The notes below the pieces were generated by a model. It made no database searches and was not told where the DNA came from. It worked only from the letters and a program-made list of their open reading frames with translations. A stretch of 64,000 bases of DNA from an uncultured Flavobacteriaceae bacterium (GTDB lineage: Bacteria > Bacteroidota > Bacteroidia > Flavobacteriales > Flavobacteriaceae), in the NCBI GenBank assembly GCA_937136755.1, contig CAKZOR010000083.1:1-64000 (forward strand), in the 5' to 3' direction. Positions 1 to 10,902 of the stretch are shown piece by piece. Each line of letters opens with the position of its first letter. Position 1 is the first letter of the stretch. The position numbers and the translations under genes were made by a program.

Positions 1-3000
1 GGGCCGCTGGCCGATGCCGCAATGCGGTCCTCTAACTTTAAATCTTCATAAACAGGATCGAATTCTGGACGGCTCTTTACTTCAGAAATACCGTAATTTA
101 AGGGCAATTGTACCCCCCAATCCTCCGGCAATAATTTACCCACATTAATTTGAGTGACCAAGTCATAAGACAAGGCGTCTTCCCTAGCACGCTCGTTGGG
201 CATTTGATCCAAGGCCCCAAAGCCACTACTGCTCGTGGCACCATTGGCTGAAATGGAAACAAGGTCTGCTATATTTGCATCTAAAGCGGCAATAGCCGCC
301 CAGCCCCCTTGATTATCTAGACCAGCGAGACGCAATTCATTGAACCAAACCTCTGCACGCTGGGCTTTATTAGAGACGTTTTTAACCCCCACCATAATAC
401 CCCTGAGATTACCAAGCGAAGGGTTTCCTTTAATACCTATTCTCATCACTCCTGCTGTTCTGGGTGCCAATGGGTCTATAGCAGTTAAGCTACCGCCTAA
501 ATAATCGTAGTAAGTGAGCTGGTTTAAACTTTGATTGGCTATACCCAAAGATTTAATTTGTGCCAAAACAGCTACTGGAATGTCTAATTCGTTGGCAGAA
601 GGCCATACCTCTTCAGGACTATTGGCCCCATGTGGGGTGAAATTCAAAGGCAATTCTATCTGATAGAAATTTTCTGAAAAATCAGTTCCCATCCTTAAAA
701 AACCAACCATTGGCTGCTCGGCAATAGAGAAATCTGTTTCAACAATCTGCTCCGCATGCATAAACATTTTCAATCTTTTGTATTGACGAAGGTCAAACTG
801 GGTATTTTTAAACACCCCTCTAGCGTCTTGGGGAGCCAATTGTTTTACCACCAATGACAAAGACTGTTCGTTTTGCCGTATGATGGTATTGTTGTTATTG
901 AGCTGCTCTCTAAGTACCCCAGGAGGTAAAGTATATGCAATAGGAACTCTTGTGCTATTTTCCTCCACATTAACTGTATTCACCTCCAATTGAGTGCCTA
1001 TTTCTAAGGGGGTATTTAAAGGGTCTGTTTGGAGGGCTCCCTGATACACCCGCCAATCTCCCCTGACCAAATCCAAACTGGCGAAACGCAATAATACTGG
1101 ATTGGAAAAATTGGTCAAATACATGCGAATAAAACTCATAGACCTAAAATCTGCAATTCCACCCACCGCATTAGTAAAGTTACTGAGGGGCACCTTGTAC
1201 TGGATCCACCTCGTGGGCAACTGTTCTCCATTGGGAAGCTTAGGACTCAAGCCTTCCTTAATATCTGTTACATAGGGGTCGTTTATATCTGTACCAGGTT
1301 TAATCTCAATTCTATACTCGTAATAACTGTTCACGGTATTCATGGTTAAATCCCGATCAATATCTTCTACATCTGGAAGCGTCGTGGACCCTCTTTTGGT
1401 ATTGGTTACAGCTACAGGGGCGTTGCCCTGTGGATTATTAAAATCCAGATATCGTTCCGGTATGCTTCCCTGCCTGTCTAAATAATACCTGAAATTATCT
1501 CCGGCAGGATCCTCGCCAGAATTGTTGGTATATACCGCTCTCTCTTCTTGGTCATTCAATCCGTCCAGACCAATATCTTGTTGGGTTCGGTGTTGTGCAT
1601 TAGCGTCAAAAGCATAAACCAAAGACTGGGTCGCCGGAACTTTACCCCAGGAAGAATGCGCTACAAGAGGTTCTTGCCCTTCCAAAGGCAATCCGTTTTC
1701 GTATTGCTTGCGTCCATCTTTTAAAATATCTTCTGAAATATTTCCAATATTCAACACCAGTTCTCCACCGTCACTCCCTATTCCGTCTAGATAAGGATCC
1801 ATGACCCAGAATTGGACGAATTCTATATTGGCTTGTTCAAAATTTGTGGTGGTCAGTGGTCTCATAATTCCACCCCATTTCTGACTTTCCGAAAGCGCAT
1901 TGAAATTTCCATTATTGTTATATGGGCCTTTATCTTGGGGGTAATAAGCTAAATCCAAAGTAGGATTTACGGTGGTTTGCCCCTGGGCAATGTCTGTCTG
2001 AGGAAAAACCTCATCAATAAAAATACGCCTACTGGCTTGGGTAGAAATGTCATTATTATTGACCCCTGAAGGGCGCTGGAGGGTGTAAAAAATAGGATCA
2101 ATGGTGTACCATGCCAATTTACTCCTGCCGTAACCATTTCTGAGATTTTGGGAATCTTCTGGAGAGGCGCCATATAAATTAGCCCCGTCTGGCGCAAACT
2201 CTAAAGGCGTACTAGCGAGAGACCAGCCCAAAGCACTTCTAATATCTATGAGTGATTGTGCTCCTTCAAAATCATCTAAATAGGTGGTGGTCTCTCCCCT
2301 GAAATCTGCATTTCTTGGAGCTCCAGGAGCTAAAAAGGCTACTTCTCCTCTGAGCGAAAGCATAGAAGGTACCTCTGTTTTAACATTGGGAAGGTAATTG
2401 GCCCAACGGGTCAGAAATGGTAGTGAAGTCGTTAAATTGGTGTTGAAACCAAAAATGGTGTTATTTACGGCTTCTGTCCCATAATTAGATTTCTGCGTGA
2501 GTGGTCGTTCATTGAGATTGAGTAATGTTCCCCCTAAGGTAAAATTATCTGAAAACTGGTGAATGACATTTACTCCAGTAAAACGCCTATTCTGTTGGCC
2601 AAAAACTGCGTTGTCTTCTACCGAAATTTCAATAGGCACATTAGAGGCCTGCAAACTTGGATCTAATAACTGAACTGAACCTGCGGTGTAATTTACGGTA
2701 TAATCTAATCCTTCCTGAAGTAATCTACCTCCTGCTGTTACCCGAACAGAACCCCTAGGTACATTTAAAGCACCAATGGGAATTCCATTAAAACCTTCAG
2801 ATTTAAATTGCCCTTTTAAAATAAACTTGTTCTTTTCTGGCTCCTGTAATGCTGCAGCCTTAGTCCCTTTATATAAAGATCTAAAAACATATTTTTTTTG
2901 ATGTGCATTGAAATCTTCTTCTCCCAAAGCATCATAATCTCCACCTCCTAAAACCTTAAAAAGATGATTCCCAAAAGGCTCAACTGTAGTGAAAATAATA

Positions 3001-5057
3001 TGGCCATTTTCTGTATTGACTGTTTTCCCAGGTAGGAAATCAAAGAAACCGTCACCACCCTCTTGTATATCTTGGTAGGCATTTAATCGGTCTAAATTAA
3101 AAACCTCCAATAAAATTCGCTCGTTTAATGGCTTTGGACTTTGGGGCCAATTTGGCGCATTTTCTACTGGGGTAATATAATTTCTTGGACTCGGATCTGC
3201 ATAGATAATGTTAAACCTAAAATCTTCTTGACTTAAAGAATATGCTCCTACTGGATAAATATTTTTCATCATCAAATCCCAAATAGGATCCTTTACTTGC
3301 GTAATATTGCTTTTCAGCAATTTAACTACAAGGGTGTTATTTATAATGGGCTCATTGGTTGTGGCATTATTGCTCGCAGAAACACCTCCGTTGGCAAACT
3401 CACCTACCTGGTATACTTTACCTAGATAAGTATATTGATAAGCCACCCCTAAAACCTCATCAGAAGATAGTTGTTGGTTCAGTGAAATATACCCTAAACT
3501 AGGGTGAAAAGTAAAATCTCTTTGCTCGTCTAATTTTCTAGCATTCTCCAAAATTGCGTAATCAAAGCCTTGATTGGCTTTGTAGCCTGGAATATCGAAA
3601 CCTGCTTCTACTGTAGCTATTTCACGAATATTGTCATTCAAAAACCCACCCCTATTCATTTTTTCAGGATTTAAGGCGTTTTTCTCATTAGAGGGCAACA
3701 AGCTCGATTCAGTGGTATTAATAAAGCCTGAAGCTGGAACACCCAAACGTCCCATCCTTGTCTTTCCTATAGCAGCCTCTCCCAAATCTTGAAGGGCCAC
3801 CACATTTCTAATGTTTTGTGTTTGTTGTGAACGGTTGGTTACCCAAACTTCTATTCTGGTAATTTGCACCTGACTATTGACAAAGGGATATTCTGCTAAT
3901 GCCTGATCGTATTGATCTCTAAAAAAATGAGACAAGAAAAAATGCTTATCCTCTTCATAATCTAATGCGGTTAAAGAGAAATCTGTAAGCGTCCCACCGC
4001 CCCTTGACATTACAGAACTATTTTGAGAACGCTGCTCTGAAAGTACTGCGGTAATTTGGGTGCGACCAAATTGCAGCTGAGTTTTTACCCCAAAAAGACT
4101 TTGTGCTCCAGTAATTAAACTACTGTTGAGGGGCATATTCACATTACCCACCTCAATATTCCTTAAAATATTATCTGCATTTGGATTAAAAAATTGGTCT
4201 TTGGCTGCATTGAGTGCATTCACTGCAGAGGGGTCTTCTAATAATCCCTGGTTTTGGACAGATTGCGCCAAGCCTCCAACCTTAGTTTGTCCTAAGGTGT
4301 TTTTAGCATTGTCTAACAACTCATTTGGCGCCACACCCACTACGTCCTTCACAGTGGGAGGCACATAGGCAATTTTAATCAGATTTTGAAAATCAAAAGT
4401 TGCCTGAGTGTCATAACTCGCATTCACAGAAAGTCGCTCCCCTATTTTTCCCATGAGGCTTAAACTAATCTGCTGTTCAAAATCAAAGGATAAATTGCTT
4501 CTGTTTCGGGGAGACAGTGCGGGATTGTCATTTTTTTGCCATAAAATCCCCATATCTACTCCAACAGATCCTTGGGCGTCAAAACTAATTTCATCTCCCC
4601 CAAAAATAGTTTTCAACAGGTCGTTCTGCAGGCTAAAAGAGGGCAAAAGATTTCTAACAGACAAATCTGCCGCATTTTTATCTCCGCTCATTGCGGCTAT
4701 CTTCTCCTTAAAATAGGCTTGAATATTTTCTTTTTCTACCATGGCCCAATAGGCTTTTGGCGAAAGCACTAATGGGAGGTCAAATTGGTAACCCGCTAAT
4801 CCGCCAACAAGCTCATATACCTGAAGCTGCTCGTTGTATTCGTATTTGCTTTTCAATGAAGCAGGCAAAGGCAATTGTAAGTTTCCTTTGGACTTAAAAA
4901 GGGTGCTGTCCTGAACAGCAAGGGTATCTATGGGAGTAAATGGCAATGATTTTTTTTGGGCAAACAAGCCATTTGACTGAAAAAAAAGCAAACAAAAGAG
5001 CCCAAAAAAAATGGGCTTTATTTGTGTCAAATTCTTTATTAAAAAATAGGTCTTCAA
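1..5057 (-). CDS. sprA: Cell-surface protein SprA (T9SS outer-membrane translocon), 5' portion; 3' end lies outside the window
   Basis: Translated by hand on the minus strand: (L/M)KTYFLIKNLTQIKPIFFGLFCLLFFQSNGLFAQKK... signal peptide, then SprA-like text ...NDLLKTIFGGDEISFDAQGSVGVDMGILWQKNDNPALSPRNRSNLSFDFEQQISLSLMGKIGERLSVNASYDTQATFDFQNLIKIAY...IEVGNVNMPLNSSLITGAQSLFGVKTQLQFGRTQITAVLSEQRS. Sits directly downstream of ruvA, a common flavobacterial arrangement. Missing from the ORF track, presumably because it is open at the window edge. Confidence 0.93.
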   Translation of the reverse strand, partial: MKTYFLIKNLTQIKPIFFGLFCLLFFQSNGLFAQKKSLPFTPIDTLAVQDSTLFKSKGNLQLPLPASLKSKYEYNEQLQVYELVGGLAGYQFDLPLVLSPKAYWAMVEKENIQAYFKEKIAAMSGDKNAADLSVRNLLPSFSLQNDLLKTIFGGDEISFDAQGSVGVDMGILWQKNDNPALSPRNRSNLSFDFEQQISLSLMGKIGERLSVNASYDTQATFDFQNLIKIAYVPPTVKDVVGVAPNELLDNAKNTLGQTKVGGLAQSVQNQGLLEDPSAVNALNAAKDQFFNPNADNILRNIEVGNVNMPLNSSLITGAQSLFGVKTQLQFGRTQITAVLSEQRSQNSSVMSRGGGTLTDFSLTALDYEEDKHFFLSHFFRDQYDQALAEYPFVNSQVQITRIEVWVTNRSQQTQNIRNVVALQDLGEAAIGKTRMGRLGVPASGFINTTESSLLPSNEKNALNPEKMNRGGFLNDNIREIATVEAGFDIPGYKANQGFDYAILENARKLDEQRDFTFHPSLGYISLNQQLSSDEVLGVAYQYTYLGKVYQVGEFANGGVSASNNATTNEPIINNTLVVKLLKSNITQVKDPIWDLMMKNIYPVGAYSLSQEDFRFNIIYADPSPRNYITPVENAPNWPQSPKPLNERILLEVFNLDRLNAYQDIQEGGDGFFDFLPGKTVNTENGHIIFTTVEPFGNHLFKVLGGGDYDALGEEDFNAHQKKYVFRSLYKGTKAAALQEPEKNKFILKGQFKSEGFNGIPIGALNVPRGSVRVTAGGRLLQEGLDYTVNYTAGSVQLLDPSLQASNVPIEISVEDNAVFGQQNRRFTGVNVIHQFSDNFTLGGTLLNLNERPLTQKSNYGTEAVNNTIFGFNTNLTTSLPFLTRWANYLPNVKTEVPSMLSLRGEVAFLAPGAPRNADFRGETTTYLDDFEGAQSLIDIRSALGWSLASTPLEFAPDGANLYGASPEDSQNLRNGYGRSKLAWYTIDPIFYTLQRPSGVNNNDISTQASRRIFIDEVFPQTDIAQGQTTVNPTLDLAYYPQDKGPYNNNGNFNALSESQKWGGIMRPLTTTNFEQANIEFVQFWVMDPYLDGIGSDGGELVLNIGNISEDILKDGRKQYENGLPLEGQEPLVAHSSWGKVPATQSLVYAFDANAQHRTQQDIGLDGLNDQEERAVYTNNSGEDPAGDNFRYYLDRQGSIPERYLDFNNPQGNAPVAVTNTKRGSTTLPDVEDIDRDLTMNTVNSYYEYRIEIKPGTDINDPYVTDIKEGLSPKLPNGEQLPTRWIQYKVPLSNFTNAVGGIADFRSMSFIRMYLTNFSNPVLLRFASLDLVRGDWRVYQGALQTDPLNTPLEIGTQLEVNTVNVEENSTRVPIAYTLPPGVLREQLNNNNTIIRQNEQSLSLVVKQLAPQDARGVFKNTQFDLRQYKRLKMFMHAEQIVETDFSIAEQPMVGFLRMGTDFSENFYQIELPLNFTPHGANSPEEVWPSANELDIPVAVLAQIKSLGIANQSLNQLTYYDYLGGSLTAIDPLAPRTAGVMRIGIKGNPSLGNLRGIMVGVKNVSNKAQRAEVWFNELRLAGLDNQGGWAAIAALDANIADLVSISANGATSSSGFGALDQMPNERAREDALSYDLVTQINVGKLLPEDWGVQLPLNYGISEVKSRPEFDPVYEDLKLEDRIAASASG

Positions 5058-5062
5058 AAGTG

Positions 5063-5644
5063 TTACAAACCTTTTAGCGTCTGCTTTATAATGTCTTCTA
5101 CAGATAGGCTTGGGCTTGCTTTTAAAATTTTCTCTACCATCTTTTCAGATTGTTTTCTAGCAAAGCCAAGCACTTCTAATGCAGATAACGCTTCTTCTTT
5201 ATTTGTATTGTCTAAAGGCGAAGAAAGTTCTTCTAAATCGTAAATTTTAAGGATCTTATCTTTGAGTTCTATTATAACACGCTGTGCCGTTTTTAATCCA
5301 ATCCCTTTAACAGATTGAATAGCCCCTACATTACTTGCTGCAATGGCATCTCTCAATTCCTCTGGAGACAATGAAGAAAGCATGGTTCTAGCTGTATTAG
5401 CACCAATTCCCGACACTGAGATAAGCAATCTAAAAATAGCCCGTTCTGAAACCTCCATAAAACCGTAAAGGCTGTGGCTGTCTTCTTTAACTTGTAAATG
5501 GGTGTAAATAGACACTGCTTCCTCAGAAGGTAATAATGAATAAGTATGTAGTGAGATATGAACCAAATAGCCCACACCACTACATTCCACCACAATTTCT
5601 GTAGGATTCTTTTCAACTAATTTTCCCCTGAGGTGTGTGATCAT
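5063..5644 (-). CDS. ruvA: Holliday junction branch migration protein RuvA
   Basis: MITHLRGKLVEKNPTEIVVECSGVGYLVHIS...LISVSGIGANTARTMLSSL...IQSVKGIGLKTAQRVIIELKDK: RuvA OB fold and helix-hairpin-helix motifs. Confidence 0.97.
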   Translation of the reverse strand: MITHLRGKLVEKNPTEIVVECSGVGYLVHISLHTYSLLPSEEAVSIYTHLQVKEDSHSLYGFMEVSERAIFRLLISVSGIGANTARTMLSSLSPEELRDAIAASNVGAIQSVKGIGLKTAQRVIIELKDKILKIYDLEELSSPLDNTNKEEALSALEVLGFARKQSEKMVEKILKASPSLSVEDIIKQTLKGL

Positions 5645-5647
5645 TTT

Positions 5648-7945
5648 TTACGATTTAGCCATTTTAGCACGCTTTCTTTTTTCCCTTTCTTGGGCATCTA
5701 TTACAGCTACTGCAGCCATATTCACAATTTCGTCTACACTAGCGCCCAATTGTAAAATATGAACAGATTTCCTCAGTCCCATCATAATGGGTCCTATGGA
5801 GTCTGCGCCATTGAGTTCTTTCATGAGCTTGTAAGTAATATTCGCAGATTCTAAGTTTGGAAAAATCAAGGTATTTACTTTTTTCCCTGCCAATTTAGAA
5901 AATGGGAATTTCTCTTGGTGTAATACTTTGTTCAAGGCAAAATCCATTTGAACTTCCCCGTCTGCTATTAAGTCTGGACTCTCCGTATGTAAAATACGTA
6001 CTGCCTGTTTTACTTTGTTTGCATTTGGATGAGAAGAAGAACCAAAGTTAGCATAAGAAAGTAAAGCTGTAACAGATTCAAATCCAAAAGTCTTTGCTAC
6101 ATTGGCCGTCATTTGAGCGGTCTCCGCTATGGTTTCTGCAGAAGGATCTATATTAATTGAGGTATCTGACAAGAACATTGGTCCTCGTTCAGTAATCATA
6201 ATATTGGTTGTAGCTACGCGTTTCACGTTGTTGGCCCTACCAATGACCTCTAGAATTGGTTTTACTACCGTGGGATAAGCCCTTGAATAACCAGAAATCA
6301 TTCCGTCTGCATCTCCCGTTAGCACCATCATAGCACTAAAATAATTACGCTCACGCATTTTTATTTCTGCCTGGTATTGCGTTACCCCTGTCCTTCTTCT
6401 TTGTTCCCAATAAGAAGTTGCATAGGCATTTCGCTGCGCACGGGTAGCATTATCTGTAGGATCAATAATCTCAAGATCTGCTTCAAATTCAATCTCCGCT
6501 TTTAATTCCTCTATAATGGTTTTATTTCCCAAAAGAATTGGAATGGCTATACCTTCATCATAGACAATTTGAGCTGCTTTTAGCACGTCTAAATGATCTG
6601 CTTCTGCAAAGACAATTTTCTTAGCATTCATCTTAGCTCTAGTATGAAGCAAACGCACAATTTTGTTGTCATTCCCTGAGCGTTGCATGAGCGCCTCTTT
6701 ATACTTATCCCAATCTTCTATAGGCTCTTTAGCCACACCACTCTCCATGGCTGCCTTAGCAATGGCTGGGGGAATCTCTGAAATAAGTCTTGGGTCAAAT
6801 GGTTTAGGTATAATATACTCTCTACTAAAAGCCAATCTGGTTTCTCCATAAGCAATATTCACTTGCTCTGGAACAGGTTCTTTAGCCAAATCTGCCAAAG
6901 CTTTCACTGCAGCCATTTTCATAGCTTCATTAATTTTTGTAGCTCGAACATCCAAGGCGCCTCTAAATATAAAAGGAAAACCCAAAACATTGTTTACTTG
7001 GTTTGGATGGTCTGAACGACCCGTAGCCATAATAATATCTTTTCTGGTGTCCATGGCCAAGTCATACGCAATCTCAGGATCTGGATTGGCCATAGCAAAA
7101 ACAATGGGGTTGTTTGCCATGGAAGTAAGCATAGATGGAGTTACAATGTCTGCAATAGATAGTCCCACAAAAACATCTGCATCTACCATTGCCTCATCCA
7201 AAGTATCTATTTTTCTGGCTGTAGCAAACTCCTCTTTTTCTAAAGACAAATTAGGCCTGTCTTTTCTAATCACCCCTTTACTGTCTAACATGACAATATT
7301 TTCTGCTTTTGCACCAAAAGCCTTGTATAGCTTAGTACAAGAAACTGCTGCTGCACCTGCTCCACTAATCACAATACGCACCTTTTCAATAGACTTCTCC
7401 GCTAAATCTAAGGCATTTAAAAGAGCTGCTGCAGAAATAATGGCTGTTCCATGCTGATCGTCATGCATGACAGGAATATCTAGCTCCTCTTTTAGCCTTC
7501 TCTCAATTTCAAAAGCCTCTGGAGCCTTAATGTCTTCTAGATTAATTCCTCCAAAAGTAGGCGCAATGGTTTTAACGGTCTGAATAAAAGTCTCTACGTC
7601 CTTAGTATCCAGCTCTATATCTATACTATCTATGTCTGCAAAAATCTTGAAAAGTAAGCACTTCCCCTCCATCACTGGCTTAGAAGCCATTGGACCTATG
7701 TCTCCCAAACCAAGTACCGCTGTTCCGTTGCTTATTACCGCCACCAAATTACCCTTGGTAGTGTACTTATATACATTCTCTGGATTTTTCTCTATTTCAA
7801 GGCAGGGAGATGCAACTCCAGGAGAATAGGCCAAAGCCAAATCTCTTTGGGTAGCGTAAGGTTTAGTAGGAACAATCTTAATCTTTCCAGGTTGAGGTTT
7901 GGCATGATATACCAACGCTTCTCTCCTAATTTTCTGTTTGCTCAT
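5648..7945 (-). CDS. maeB: NADP-dependent malic enzyme with C-terminal phosphotransacetylase-like domain (MaeB type)
   Basis: Malic enzyme motifs (LALAYSPGVASPCLEI, HDDQHGTAIISAAALLNAL) followed by a PTA-like domain (MMVLTGDADGMISGYSRAYPTVVKPILEVIG). Confidence 0.95.
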   Translation of the reverse strand: MSKQKIRREALVYHAKPQPGKIKIVPTKPYATQRDLALAYSPGVASPCLEIEKNPENVYKYTTKGNLVAVISNGTAVLGLGDIGPMASKPVMEGKCLLFKIFADIDSIDIELDTKDVETFIQTVKTIAPTFGGINLEDIKAPEAFEIERRLKEELDIPVMHDDQHGTAIISAAALLNALDLAEKSIEKVRIVISGAGAAAVSCTKLYKAFGAKAENIVMLDSKGVIRKDRPNLSLEKEEFATARKIDTLDEAMVDADVFVGLSIADIVTPSMLTSMANNPIVFAMANPDPEIAYDLAMDTRKDIIMATGRSDHPNQVNNVLGFPFIFRGALDVRATKINEAMKMAAVKALADLAKEPVPEQVNIAYGETRLAFSREYIIPKPFDPRLISEIPPAIAKAAMESGVAKEPIEDWDKYKEALMQRSGNDNKIVRLLHTRAKMNAKKIVFAEADHLDVLKAAQIVYDEGIAIPILLGNKTIIEELKAEIEFEADLEIIDPTDNATRAQRNAYATSYWEQRRRTGVTQYQAEIKMRERNYFSAMMVLTGDADGMISGYSRAYPTVVKPILEVIGRANNVKRVATTNIMITERGPMFLSDTSINIDPSAETIAETAQMTANVAKTFGFESVTALLSYANFGSSSHPNANKVKQAVRILHTESPDLIADGEVQMDFALNKVLHQEKFPFSKLAGKKVNTLIFPNLESANITYKLMKELNGADSIGPIMMGLRKSVHILQLGASVDEIVNMAAVAVIDAQEREKRKRAKMAKS

Positions 7946-8056
7946 ATGTACTTATTTATGACACAAAGGTAAGAGTATTATTTGTGAATTATAACTGAAA
8001 AAGGATGCAACTTATGACAAATTGCACCCTTTTGTAGTTTGAAATAAAATCCAAAT

Positions 8057-9772
8057 TTACCAGAAAAAACCAACTAAAATTGTGGTTACAATCAGTAAAA
8101 TAATAGAGAGTACCCTGTAGTTCTTATACCAAGGCAATGCCTTAAGCTCAATAGTTTCAGCACTGTATATGGATTTTTTATATGTATAATCTGCCACTTT
8201 TTGTGCCTCTGGTAATCCTGTGGCTAAGCTCACGACCACATGAACTAAAACTGCAATCACAAATAATAAATTGGCTTTTGCTAAGAAATGAAATTCATTC
8301 AACGAAGGTACCAAGTCTATAGAAGCAGAAACAATCATAAAAATGGCAAATGCACCTCCTGCCATAAGACTGGCAAAAGCACCATGGGCATTGGCTCGTT
8401 TCCAAAATAAGCCCAATACAAATGCCGCAACCACAGGAGGTGATGTAAAGGCAATCACCAACTGCAAATAGCCCCATAAAGAATCACTTACTTTCTCAAT
8501 AAAAGGAACCCATGCAGAAGCTAATACTACAAGTACTAAGGTCGCTATCTGACCCACTCTAACCAATTGCTTGGAAGTGAGTTCTGGTTTATACTGCTTC
8601 ACAAAATCCATAGTGATTAAAGTAGAAGCTGAGTTAAAAGTAGCAGAAACACTAGACATCATAGCTGCCAACAAACCAGCTACAACCAATCCTAAAATAC
8701 CTGTGGGCAATAATTTAAACAAGAGCACTGGATAAGTCAGGTTAGGACAATCGGATAAATTGGTACAAATACCGTCGCCTACTGGATAGTTTAATGAAGA
8801 AATATCTAAATCATTAAAAAGCAACAACGCCAATACTCCAGGTACAATCATGATGAAAATTACGGGTAACTTTAAAAGACCTGCAAATAAAGCCCCCCAT
8901 CTTCCGTGATTGAGATTTTTTGCCCCCAAAACCCTTTGTACCATAAACTGATTGTTGGCCCAAAAATAAAATCCCAATAAAGGCACTCCTGTGAGCAATC
9001 CCCACCATGGCATAAAATCGTCATTATTAGGACGCACTAAACTAAATACCTCGCCACTATTGGCTGGTATAAACTTACCTTCTGCCAAACGGTTGTCAAA
9101 ATTAACTTCACCGGCAGCAAGCATATTATCTAATTGAGACATCATGGCATCCCAGCCACCTCCCAGTTGTTCGAAAGCAAAGAAAGTCAATAAACAAGAT
9201 CCTATAATTAACAGAACTGCCTGAATAACCTCCGTTTGAATTACAGAGTTTAAACCACCTGGAATGGTATAAGCTGCGGCTGCAATAGCCAGTATAATGA
9301 TAATAATCGTGGAACTCACCTCTGGAAATAACAACTTCAGCACTATACTACCCACATACAAACCAGCAGCAGTGTCTACCATTACATTTCCAAGAATCGT
9401 AATGAAAGAAAAATAATACCTGGACTTTTTATCGTACCTGCGTTCTAAAAACTCCGGCATGGTGTACACACCAGACCTGAGATAAAAAGGCAAAAAGAAT
9501 ATGGCAAAGAAAATAAGTACTACTACTGCATACCATTCATAATTGTACACATTTATATTGGTTTGAAAAGCATCAGAAGCCAAACCTACCAAAGTAGAAC
9601 TAGAAATATTGGCAGAAAATAATGCAATACCTACAATAGGCCACGTCATGGTTCTACCCCCAAGAAAGTAGTCCTCGGAACTACTGCGTTTAGATTTAGA
9701 GATACCATATATTACTATTCCTAAAAGATATATCAGTATTACTGCAATATCTAGCGTAGCTAATCCATTCAT
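8057..9772 (-). CDS. Sodium:solute symporter (SSS/SLC5 family)
   Basis: Polytopic 571-aa protein: YFLGGRTMTWPIVGIALFSANISSSTLVGLASDAF, GGLNSVIQTEVIQ, LLAAMMSSVSATFNSASTLITMDF. Confidence 0.92.
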   Translation of the reverse strand: MNGLATLDIAVILIYLLGIVIYGISKSKRSSSEDYFLGGRTMTWPIVGIALFSANISSSTLVGLASDAFQTNINVYNYEWYAVVVLIFFAIFFLPFYLRSGVYTMPEFLERRYDKKSRYYFSFITILGNVMVDTAAGLYVGSIVLKLLFPEVSSTIIIIILAIAAAAYTIPGGLNSVIQTEVIQAVLLIIGSCLLTFFAFEQLGGGWDAMMSQLDNMLAAGEVNFDNRLAEGKFIPANSGEVFSLVRPNNDDFMPWWGLLTGVPLLGFYFWANNQFMVQRVLGAKNLNHGRWGALFAGLLKLPVIFIMIVPGVLALLLFNDLDISSLNYPVGDGICTNLSDCPNLTYPVLLFKLLPTGILGLVVAGLLAAMMSSVSATFNSASTLITMDFVKQYKPELTSKQLVRVGQIATLVLVVLASAWVPFIEKVSDSLWGYLQLVIAFTSPPVVAAFVLGLFWKRANAHGAFASLMAGGAFAIFMIVSASIDLVPSLNEFHFLAKANLLFVIAVLVHVVVSLATGLPEAQKVADYTYKKSIYSAETIELKALPWYKNYRVLSIILLIVTTILVGFFW

Positions 9773-9916
9773 AAAATTTGATTGTTTTTAAAAACACAAA
9801 GCCAGTAAGCTCTTTTGTTTATTGTTTAGTTGATTTCCAAATATATTAAGAAAATGTTAATTTAAAGAGATAAAATCTTGTTTGTAGCAAAAAGAATCCC
9901 CCAGTAAAATTAAAAA

Positions 9917-10852
9917 TCATTGATTCCTTAAAAAGGCAATATTTCGTTTAAAACCTTCGTACTTAGTTCTTTTTACAGCAGACTTCTTAAAAATTTGCGA
10001 AAATACCTCTTGGGTAATTTCATCCCAATCTTCCTTGGTGTTTTCAAGTAGTCTAGAGTCTGGATTAAACAAAGGCTCACTATGGGACTTAGAAAAACGG
10101 TTCCATGGGCAAACGTCCTGGCAAATATCACAGCCAAATGCCCAATCTTGAAACTGACCTGAAACCTCTTTTGGAATGGCTTCTTTTAATTCAATAGTGA
10201 AATATGAAATACATTTAGAGCCGTCTACCTCATAAGGAGTAATAGCTTTAGTAGGACAGGCGTCTATACAAGCGGTACAACTGCCGCAATGATCTGAGCT
10301 AATAGGGTCTTGAGGTAAATCTATATCGAGAACCAGTTCTGCTATAAAATAAAATGACCCCACCTTTTGGGTCAATAAATTACTGTTTTTACCAATCCAT
10401 CCCAGTCCGCTTTTTGCAGCCCAAGCTTTTTCTAAGATGGGTGCGGAGTCTACAAAAGCCCTCCCTTCAATTTGGCCCAATTGGGCCGACACCCGATCCA
10501 TTAAAACCTTTAATTTTTCCTTAATGACATGATGGTAATCTTGTCCGTACGCATACTTGGCTATTTGATACGAATCCGAGGACTGCTTTTGTTCCGGAAA
10601 GTAGTTATACAAAAGACTCACCACTGATTTGGCTCCAGGGACCAACTTGGTGGGATCCAATCGCTTGTCAAAATGGTTTTCCATATAACGCATCTTTCCT
10701 TGCTTGGCTTCTTTAAGCCACTTTTCTAAACGAGGGGCCTCTTCTTCTAGGAAGCCTGCTCTAGAAATACCACAAGAAATAAACCCAAGATTTGCGGCTT
10801 CTTGCTTAAAAAGCTGTGCGTTATCTTGTTGTATATGATCAGAGCTAGTCAT
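9917..10852 (-). CDS. queG: Epoxyqueuosine reductase QueG
   Basis: [45 protein letters not shown] and [13 protein letters not shown] double 4Fe-4S motifs. Confidence 0.95.
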   Translation of the reverse strand: MTSSDHIQQDNAQLFKQEAANLGFISCGISRAGFLEEEAPRLEKWLKEAKQGKMRYMENHFDKRLDPTKLVPGAKSVVSLLYNYFPEQKQSSDSYQIAKYAYGQDYHHVIKEKLKVLMDRVSAQLGQIEGRAFVDSAPILEKAWAAKSGLGWIGKNSNLLTQKVGSFYFIAELVLDIDLPQDPISSDHCGSCTACIDACPTKAITPYEVDGSKCISYFTIELKEAIPKEVSGQFQDWAFGCDICQDVCPWNRFSKSHSEPLFNPDSRLLENTKEDWDEITQEVFSQIFKKSAVKRTKYEGFKRNIAFLRNQ

Positions 10853-10902
10853 TTAACTGATAGGTAATAAGATCTGGTTATGAAAAAACACAGTAAAACA
10901 GA

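Noticed and set aside
1967-4772. Small ORFs listed at 1967..2197 (-), 4126..4368 (+), 4453..4716 (+), 4572..4772 (+)
   Set aside because: They lie in other frames or on the opposite strand of the sprA coding region; their translations have no recognisable family signature.
6990-7457. 155-aa plus-strand ORF antisense to maeB
   Set aside because: Shadow ORF; Ser/Ala-rich translation arises from the complement of a highly conserved gene.
9838-9845. TATATTTG element upstream of the symporter (minus strand)
   Set aside because: The -7 fits the Bacteroidetes consensus but no TTG is found at the right spacing for -33, and such 8-mers are common in AT-rich spacers.
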